A stretch of DNA of 19,228 bases, from the NCBI RefSeq assembly GCF_039768865.1, contig NZ_JBDMZQ010000013.1; one strand, written 5' to 3'. The DNA is from Wenyingzhuangia sp039768865. GTDB taxonomy: Bacteria; Bacteroidota; Bacteroidia; Flavobacteriales; Flavobacteriaceae. This document shows positions 14,965 to 19,228 of this stretch, piece by piece (within the stretch, counting starts at the first letter, position 1; each line of letters begins with the position of its first letter). A program made the translations under genes and the position numbers. The notes under the pieces were generated by a model. That model did not search any database and was not told the DNA's origin. It saw nothing but the letters and a program-made list of their open reading frames with translations.

Positions 14965-15351
14965 TTAGCTCTTTAATATCTTCTCTATGTTTGGTTTAAA
15001 ATAATTTGGGCCTTTGAGCACTTTTCCATCTCCTCTGTACAAAGGCTTGCCGTCTTCCCCTAATTTACTCATATTACTACGCTGAATTTCATTGAAAACA
15101 TCTTCTATTTTATGTTGCATTCCATGCTCTATGATAGTACCACACAAAATATACAACATATCTCCTAGAGCATCTGCTACTTCAATCAAATCTCCTTCTT
15201 TTGCTGCTGCTAGGTATTCTTTATTTTCTTCATCCATCAGATCAAACCTAAGTTGAATCTTGTCTGTCCCAATTTGTGCAGTGGGACTATTTTTATAACC
15301 TAATTTGTAAACTGTGTGAAATTCTTGGACTGCTTTGATTTTATTCTTCAT
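14965..15351 (-). CDS. MazG-like / phosphoribosyl-ATP pyrophosphohydrolase-family NTP pyrophosphohydrolase (128 aa)
   Basis: An all-alpha NTP pyrophosphohydrolase that splits (d)NTPs, or noncanonical ones, to NMP and pyrophosphate with Mg2+. Metal-binding residues are visible as E41, E42 and E45 in DEENKEY and E57, D60 and D64 in EVADALGDMLY. A C-terminal extension (NMSKLGEDGKPLYRGDGKV, 93-111) resembles that of small stand-alone members rather than HisE, and no his gene is nearby, so a house-cleaning role is more likely than histidine synthesis. The start is the ATG at 15351. It leads the four-gene minus-strand group and is divergent from a small membrane protein gene across a 32-bp gap that contains a palindrome. 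Confidence 0.85.
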   Translation of the reverse strand: MKNKIKAVQEFHTVYKLGYKNSPTAQIGTDKIQLRFDLMDEENKEYLAAAKEGDLIEVADALGDMLYILCGTIIEHGMQHKIEDVFNEIQRSNMSKLGEDGKPLYRGDGKVLKGPNYFKPNIEKILKS

Positions 15352-15367
15352 TTGTTTATTAATTTTG
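15335..15367 (+). promoter_or_regulatory. Promoter of the 62-aa membrane protein gene
   Basis: TTG at 15335-15337 and TAATTTTG at 15360-15367 are 22 bases apart, the same spacing as at ilvE. The -33 part lies inside the first codons of the divergent MazG-like gene, and the ATG at 15384 is 17 bases after the -7 element. Confidence 0.6.
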
Positions 15368-15378
15368 ACGAAAATTAA
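15359..15378. promoter_or_regulatory. 20-bp palindrome in the divergent promoter gap
   Basis: TTAATTTT-GACG-AAAATTAA is a perfect 8-bp inverted repeat with a 4-base spacer, filling most of the 32-bp gap between the MazG-like and 62-aa genes. Its arms overlap the plus-strand -7 element TAATTTTG and a minus-strand near-match TAATTTTC. It may be a shared operator or simply two back-to-back promoter elements. Confidence 0.45.
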
Positions 15379-15383
15379 ATATT

Positions 15384-15572
15384 ATGTTTTCAACAGGTCA
15401 GATTTACTTCGCTTTATTTTTTATCATATCATTTACAACTGCCATGGTATGGAGTTATAGAAAAGACATCAACCGCCACAAAATACATTACAAAAATACA
15501 GCTATTAAAGTTTTCATTGCAGGTATTGTTGTGACCATCTCTTTTGTTCTAATTAGGATTGCTTTAAAATAA
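15384..15572 (+). CDS. Small two-helix membrane protein of unknown function (62 aa)
   Basis: I cannot assign a function. The protein has two hydrophobic segments, about residues 6-24 (QIYFALFFIISFTTAMVW) and 42-59 (VFIAGIVVTISFVLIRI), joined by a polar, basic loop SYRKDINRHKIHYKN. The basic loop predicts both ends outside and the loop in the cytoplasm. From memory, short proteins with a similar beginning (MFSTGQ) are common in Flavobacteriaceae as hypotheticals. The start is the ATG at 15384, supported by a two-part promoter. It is divergent from the MazG-like gene. No gene follows it closely in the same direction. Confidence 0.75.
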   Translation: MFSTGQIYFALFFIISFTTAMVWSYRKDINRHKIHYKNTAIKVFIAGIVVTISFVLIRIALK

Positions 15573-15588
15573 GATTGATTTTTAAATA

Positions 15589-15751
15589 TAATTTTGTTTT
15601 AAAACTCTAATAATCAATTCTTAATGATTGCTTACTCACCTATGTATTTATTTTTTTGTGAACACATTATTCACTTCTAAACATTTCATCAACATGCAAC
15701 TGTTGTCTAAACAAAAAAAGCCTTGATTCTGTTCAAAGCTTTTTTTGTTTA
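15589..15751 (+). ncRNA. Possible small transcript between promoter element and terminator
   Basis: TAATTTTG at 15589-15596 is an exact -7 match on the plus strand, and a strong hairpin terminator begins at 15708. A transcript from about 15602 to 15746 would be near 145 bases. The only ORF in it with an ATG is 18 codons and looks random. There is no TTG at the -33 distance, so this is a weak call; the same stretch may be only the 3' region of the 62-aa gene. Confidence 0.22.
15708..15751. terminator. Bidirectional terminator overlapping the surA stop codon
   Basis: A perfect 14-bp stem, TAAACAAAAAAAGC (15708-15721) with GCTTTTTTTGTTTA (15738-15751), extended inside by a mismatch and four more pairs. 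A7/T7 runs give a U-tract in both directions. The minus-strand surA stop codon TAA (15751-15749) is the first part of the hairpin. Confidence 0.85.
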
Positions 15752-17101
15752 GTGAATCCAATTGTATTTAAAATTACAATCCTGTGTAGACCCATTTAAT
15801 TTCACGTAGGTATCCTTTATTTTCTCTACATACCATTCTTCTAAGGTTTCCTGCTTCTTTTTCTGTAAGGCCAACTGTTGGAACTTTACATAATCTCTTG
15901 AAAGATCAGCTTCGTGAGCCTCAATTTTATTTTTTACAAGGATTATTTTGTAAAATTTTTCGCCTTCCCTTGTTTCTTCAAAAGAGACAGCGGTTAGCTC
16001 ACCTATGTCTAACCCATCAACCTTAGCGAATAAATCCGGATCCATTTTATTCAATTCAAATTTGGTATCATTGGTATAGGTATTAACCAAAGTACCTTTG
16101 TTCAACCTTGTTGCTTCATCATCAGAATAGGTTTCAACAGCTTCTTCAAAAGAAATATCATTAGCAATGATATCAGCTCTTATGGAAGACAACTTTGATT
16201 TTGCTGCAGCCAGCTTATCTTCATCAATTCTTGGCTTGATCAAAACATGTCTTACATCCCTTTGCTGACCTTTTATTTTTTCAACTTGTAAAATATGGTA
16301 TCCAAATTGGGTTTTAAAAGGTTCTGAAACTTCTTGTGCTTCGATGCTAAATGCAGCCTCTTTAAACTCCTTCACAAAACCACTTTCTCTAGTGATTGTG
16401 AACATTCCTCCATTTTGTGCGACCGACGGATCTTCTGAATACAGTATGGCCTTTAACCTCATGCTAAAGCCGTCTTCAACGTCATCTTTGATTTTTTCTA
16501 ATTTTTCTATTGTCTCTTGAATCGCCTCCTCAGTTGGCTCAGCTTTTATAGTAATTTGAGACAATTCAACTTCTACCCCGTAGTTTGGCAATTTTCCTTT
16601 TTCTTTTAAATCTTGATAAAAGTATCTAATCTCCTCAGGGGTAACAACTACATCTGCGACAATATTTTCTCTCTCTTTAGCAATAAGAGCATTTTCTCTT
16701 TGAATCCTAGACAATTCAGCCCTCAAATCCTCTAAATCATCAAAACCATATAGATCTACAACTTTGTCTACATCTCCAATTTGTGACTTAAAATGTTCTA
16801 TGGTACGCTCAACCCCCATAGCAATCTCAGCTTCGGAAACCAATACACTATCAATAACACCATGATGTGCAAGTAGTTTTTGATTCATTACATCCTCCAT
16901 GATTTCACAATCTGTGATGTCTATAACCTCATCTGACCTGGAAGCCAATTCTTGCTTAAATTTAACAATGTCGGAATCTAAAATTATATTTTCCCCTACG
17001 ACCGCAGCAACCCCATCAATTTTAATCTTCTCTTGGGCATTCATGGAATAAAACCCCAAAAGACATATCCATAAGGCTTGGTGTATTCTATCGAACTTCA
17101 T
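15749..17101 (-). CDS. surA: SurA-like periplasmic chaperone / peptidyl-prolyl isomerase (450 aa)
   Basis: A periplasmic chaperone for outer membrane proteins. A signal peptide covers about residues 1-22 (hydrophobic LWICLLGFYSM, cleavage after NAQ). A SurA N-terminal chaperone domain follows (VAAVVGENIILDSDI, 31-45, to about 160). The first parvulin domain spans about 175-276 and ends in QFGYHILQVEK (265-275). A second parvulin-like domain (281-392) opens with RHVLIKPRI, keeps YSDDEATRLNKG, but lacks the closing GYH and is probably inactive. A C-terminal helix returns to the N-domain. Length is near E. coli SurA (428). Its ATG at 17101 lies 14 bases inside the end of the lipoprotein gene, implying coupled translation of the trio. 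Confidence 0.88.
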   Translation of the reverse strand: MKFDRIHQALWICLLGFYSMNAQEKIKIDGVAAVVGENIILDSDIVKFKQELASRSDEVIDITDCEIMEDVMNQKLLAHHGVIDSVLVSEAEIAMGVERTIEHFKSQIGDVDKVVDLYGFDDLEDLRAELSRIQRENALIAKERENIVADVVVTPEEIRYFYQDLKEKGKLPNYGVEVELSQITIKAEPTEEAIQETIEKLEKIKDDVEDGFSMRLKAILYSEDPSVAQNGGMFTITRESGFVKEFKEAAFSIEAQEVSEPFKTQFGYHILQVEKIKGQQRDVRHVLIKPRIDEDKLAAAKSKLSSIRADIIANDISFEEAVETYSDDEATRLNKGTLVNTYTNDTKFELNKMDPDLFAKVDGLDIGELTAVSFEETREGEKFYKIILVKNKIEAHEADLSRDYVKFQQLALQKKKQETLEEWYVEKIKDTYVKLNGSTQDCNFKYNWIH

Positions 17102-17927
17102 ATTTGTTTTGTTTTATGGCATCGTCAATCAAAATTTGTTCCATTTGATCAAAGAATTTTAATTTGTTCTTTTGCTGGAGTATGTTTTTAATGGTTGGCT
17201 CTACATATTCCAAAGGAGCAATATCTCCTCTTTTTAATACTTCTCTAATGTAAATATAATAAATGCTCTGATCTCCTTCTCTCCTCTCGATTAATCTATT
17301 TGCGGTTCTTAATTCGCGCTCAGATAGATACGGAAAAGTAGGTTTTCTTGCATATACATCTTTTAAAGAAACCCATACGGTATCTCTTAAATAATAATCA
17401 TCAAACCCCTCAAAATCATTCACTATTTTTAGGTCATCCTCAGAGTTACCTGAAACAAACAACTTTCTAATCCTGTACCTTTTTCTATTTCTTGGGTCAA
17501 CATGAATATATTTAAACTTGATCAAGGTTTCGTTGAGTCTAAAACTTTCTTTATTTTTATGGTAAAAGCTATCTATTTCTTTCTGAAAAACTAAGGTGTC
17601 TAATTTTTTATTGACCAAAGCGTTTTTATAATAATTCACATAGAGCTCTGTTCTATAAGCCTCTACGAGCTTATCTAACTCTGCTGTATTCTCTAGATTA
17701 ATTTTTGCATTCCTGTACAGTAATTTATGCTTGGCCCATTTCTGAATATACGCTTGGGTTACTTTCAAACTATCAACAATAGTATTCGTTGTGGGAATAC
17801 TATTTTTTAATTCTTCTTTGGTCAAAGAATAGTCGTAAACTTTTGCAACAATATCGTTGGACACAGTCCTCTTCTTTTCGCAAGACAACATCAAAAGCAT
17901 TCCAGTAAGTAACAGTAAGTATTTCAT
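17088..17927 (-). CDS. Lipoprotein in the SurA/parvulin operon (279 aa)
   Basis: A secreted lipoprotein: the signal peptide ends in LMLSC with the lipid-bearing Cys16, so the mature protein is attached to a membrane from the periplasmic side or exported outward. The N-terminal region (VAKVYDYSLTKEELKNSIP, about 27-45, then helices rich in Tyr and Lys) looks like the SurA/PpiD-type chaperone domain. A region where a parvulin domain is expected (about 125-215) has no HVLI or GYH signatures and contains a basic stretch RNRKRYRIRKLF. It is therefore probably a chaperone without isomerase activity. Its ATG shares one base with the upstream stop (TAATG at 17929-17925) and its end overlaps surA by 14 bases. 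Exact role unknown; outer membrane protein assembly is inferred. Confidence 0.78.
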   Translation of the reverse strand: MKYLLLLTGMLLMLSCEKKRTVSNDIVAKVYDYSLTKEELKNSIPTTNTIVDSLKVTQAYIQKWAKHKLLYRNAKINLENTAELDKLVEAYRTELYVNYYKNALVNKKLDTLVFQKEIDSFYHKNKESFRLNETLIKFKYIHVDPRNRKRYRIRKLFVSGNSEDDLKIVNDFEGFDDYYLRDTVWVSLKDVYARKPTFPYLSERELRTANRLIERREGDQSIYYIYIREVLKRGDIAPLEYVEPTIKNILQQKNKLKFFDQMEQILIDDAIKQNKYEVR

Positions 17928-19228
17928 TATTTATAAGACTTGCTTAGCTTCTTAACTTGACGCTTCTTAAATTTAATTTGGTATTGATTTCGAAGCGTCT
18001 TTATCCATTCTTGTTGTACTTTGTCTTGATAATCACTTTCTACATATCCTTTGACCTCTTCAAAGCTGTTCCCATTTTCTTGATACTGCTCCAAATTACG
18101 CTGATAAAATTCTTCTACCAATTCTGGCTCTCTAGCTGGCACATCCCATACATGAATTTTCATCAATTCAAAAATCTCTAGGCCATTTTGATACGATTCA
18201 AGGATTGTTTTGTATTCTTGATTTTGATCTTCTAAATGTTGGATTACATATTCTTTCAATTGTTCGTTTTTATACGCTTCAAAATAAGCTAGAGGGTTTT
18301 TTGATCTTCTGTTCTTCAAATATTCGGCAAAACCAGCTTGACGGTAAGGCTTTCCATTGATCGTAAATAAAACATCTTGCAAACTATCCAAAGGTGTGTT
18401 TGTTACCTCTTTGTCTTCAAACACTTTTTTAGCAAGGATATTTACTTCTACCTTATTTTTTGCTTCCATTTTAGCAAAAGCAACTTTTTTAGGCTTACTC
18501 CCTCTAACGTCCCTCAAAATTTTCTTTTTCAACTCTTCTTTCAAAGTCTCAAAAGGAGGTATTGGTTCTTTTTGTATGAACTTTATAATGTGCCAACCAT
18601 ATTGTGTTTTAAAAGGTGTTGAATACGAACCTGGCTCTGACATGGCAAAAGCAACATTTTCAAATTCAATCGGTAAATTTCCTTTTTCAAAAGGTATTAA
18701 AACTCCACCTTTGGTACTACTTCCATGATCATCTGAAAACTGTTTCGCCAAGGCAGAAAAATCTTCTCCCAACTGTAATTTATTATAGACACTATCTATT
18801 TTTGATTTTTTGATTGTTTCCAAACCTGCAATCATGATATGAGCTACTTTAACTTTACCTTCAGACGCTGTCAAGTCTTCAACTTTAATCAAATGGTATC
18901 CAAATTGTGTTTTTACAGGACTTGAAACTTCACCAACAGGGGTTTTATAAGCCGCATCTTCAAAAGGATAAACCATTCTAAAGGCTGTAAAATAACCCAA
19001 GGATCCTTGGTTGGTTGCCGCACTTTTATCATCAGAATACTGTACCGCTAACGCACCAAAATCTGAACCTCCTTCTATTTTAGCCTGAAGATCTTTAACT
19101 TTCTGATACGCCTCTATGGTGTCGTTTCCTTTGCAGGCAATCAAGATATGGCTTGCTTTTATTTTGTTTTGTGTTCTGTAATAGGCCTCCTGTAATAAGT
19201 CCTCTAAAGTTTCTTCATCTGTTAAAAA
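17927..19228 (-). CDS. Peptidyl-prolyl isomerase with two parvulin domains (5' end outside window)
   Basis: The frame stays open to the right edge; the true start lies outside, and the first Leu-Ile after KASHI is an internal TTG at 19144, not a start. The visible 433 residues hold two PpiC-type parvulin domains in tandem: the first from KASHILIAC to FGYHLIKV (about 24-117), the second from KVAHIMIAG to YGWHIIKF (about 127-217). Both keep the His/Ile strand start, the YSDD/FSDD loop and the closing GxH. A long helical C-terminal part (about 220-433) with many Lys and Glu follows and is not parvulin. An N-terminal signal and chaperone segment would be expected upstream. It heads the trio and overlaps the lipoprotein start by one base. 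Confidence 0.88.
   Translation of the reverse strand, partial: FLTDEETLEDLLQEAYYRTQNKIKASHILIACKGNDTIEAYQKVKDLQAKIEGGSDFGALAVQYSDDKSAATNQGSLGYFTAFRMVYPFEDAAYKTPVGEVSSPVKTQFGYHLIKVEDLTASEGKVKVAHIMIAGLETIKKSKIDSVYNKLQLGEDFSALAKQFSDDHGSSTKGGVLIPFEKGNLPIEFENVAFAMSEPGSYSTPFKTQYGWHIIKFIQKEPIPPFETLKEELKKKILRDVRGSKPKKVAFAKMEAKNKVEVNILAKKVFEDKEVTNTPLDSLQDVLFTINGKPYRQAGFAEYLKNRRSKNPLAYFEAYKNEQLKEYVIQHLEDQNQEYKTILESYQNGLEIFELMKIHVWDVPAREPELVEEFYQRNLEQYQENGNSFEEVKGYVESDYQDKVQQEWIKTLRNQYQIKFKKRQVKKLSKSYK

Noticed and set aside
15624..15680. 18-codon ORF (begins MIAYSP) in the gap before surA
   Set aside because: Very short, no conserved feature, and composition typical of non-coding AT-rich DNA.
18357..18813. 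Overlapping plus-strand ORFs inside the parvulin gene
   Set aside because: They are Phe/Leu-rich antisense shadows of Lys/Glu-rich coding sequence, not membrane proteins.
1..19228. Search for defence systems, CRISPR, transposases, integrases, phage genes, tRNAs and riboswitches
   Set aside because: No repeat array, terminal inverted repeat, recombinase motif, cloverleaf or riboswitch-like leader was seen by eye; the genes are housekeeping.

Overview
The window is ordinary-looking chromosomal DNA from a member of the Bacteroidota, most likely a marine member of the Flavobacteriaceae. The evidence is AT-rich DNA, repeated exact matches to the Bacteroidota -7 promoter element TAnnTTTG just upstream of genes, few recognisable Shine-Dalgarno sequences, and protein sequences typical of that family: a mevalonate pathway next to a UbiA prenyltransferase, a stand-alone MnmD, an RluB with a basic tail, and a parvulin/lipoprotein/SurA trio. 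I see no mobile element, CRISPR array, tRNA, rRNA or phage gene, and no gap between genes exceeds 300 bp. The largest gap, 15573-15748, holds a possible small transcript and a terminator.

Layout. 1-604 (+): end of a membrane GT2 glycosyltransferase. 683-1486 (-): mnmD followed in the same frame by an overlooked 44-codon membrane ORF. 1613-2686 (+): ilvE with its own promoter and terminator. 2762-5347 (+): nadA-nadB, the first two steps of de novo NAD synthesis, ending at a terminator shared with convergent accA (5429-6382, -). 6532-7278 (+): a PHP-type tyrosine phosphatase, sharing a terminator with convergent rluB (7341-8294, -). 8351-11340 (-): isoprenoid block mvaD, mevalonate kinase, UbiA prenyltransferase. 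11464-11700 (+): an unknown 78-residue protein. 11703-15351 (-): MazG-like pyrophosphohydrolase, aldonolactone-oxidase-like flavoprotein, HAD phosphatase and BaiN/HI0933-type flavoprotein in one direction. 15384-15572 (+): a small two-helix membrane protein. 15749-19228 (-): three overlapping genes for outer-membrane-protein chaperones, the first cut by the window edge.

Most of the window is core metabolism and envelope biogenesis: NAD, branched-chain amino acids, malonyl-CoA, isoprenoids, tRNA and rRNA modification, periplasmic folding. The points most worth checking are the 44-codon ORF in frame with mnmD, the UbiA protein with an eroded second Asp motif inside the mevalonate block, the flavoprotein without its covalent-FAD histidine, the middle chaperone lipoprotein with no clear parvulin domain, a possible leaderless promoter, and a palindrome formed by back-to-back promoter elements. 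I did not find a clearly new multi-gene system. Several gene starts are re-assigned here because a longer reading frame would begin at a TTG codon inside a promoter.
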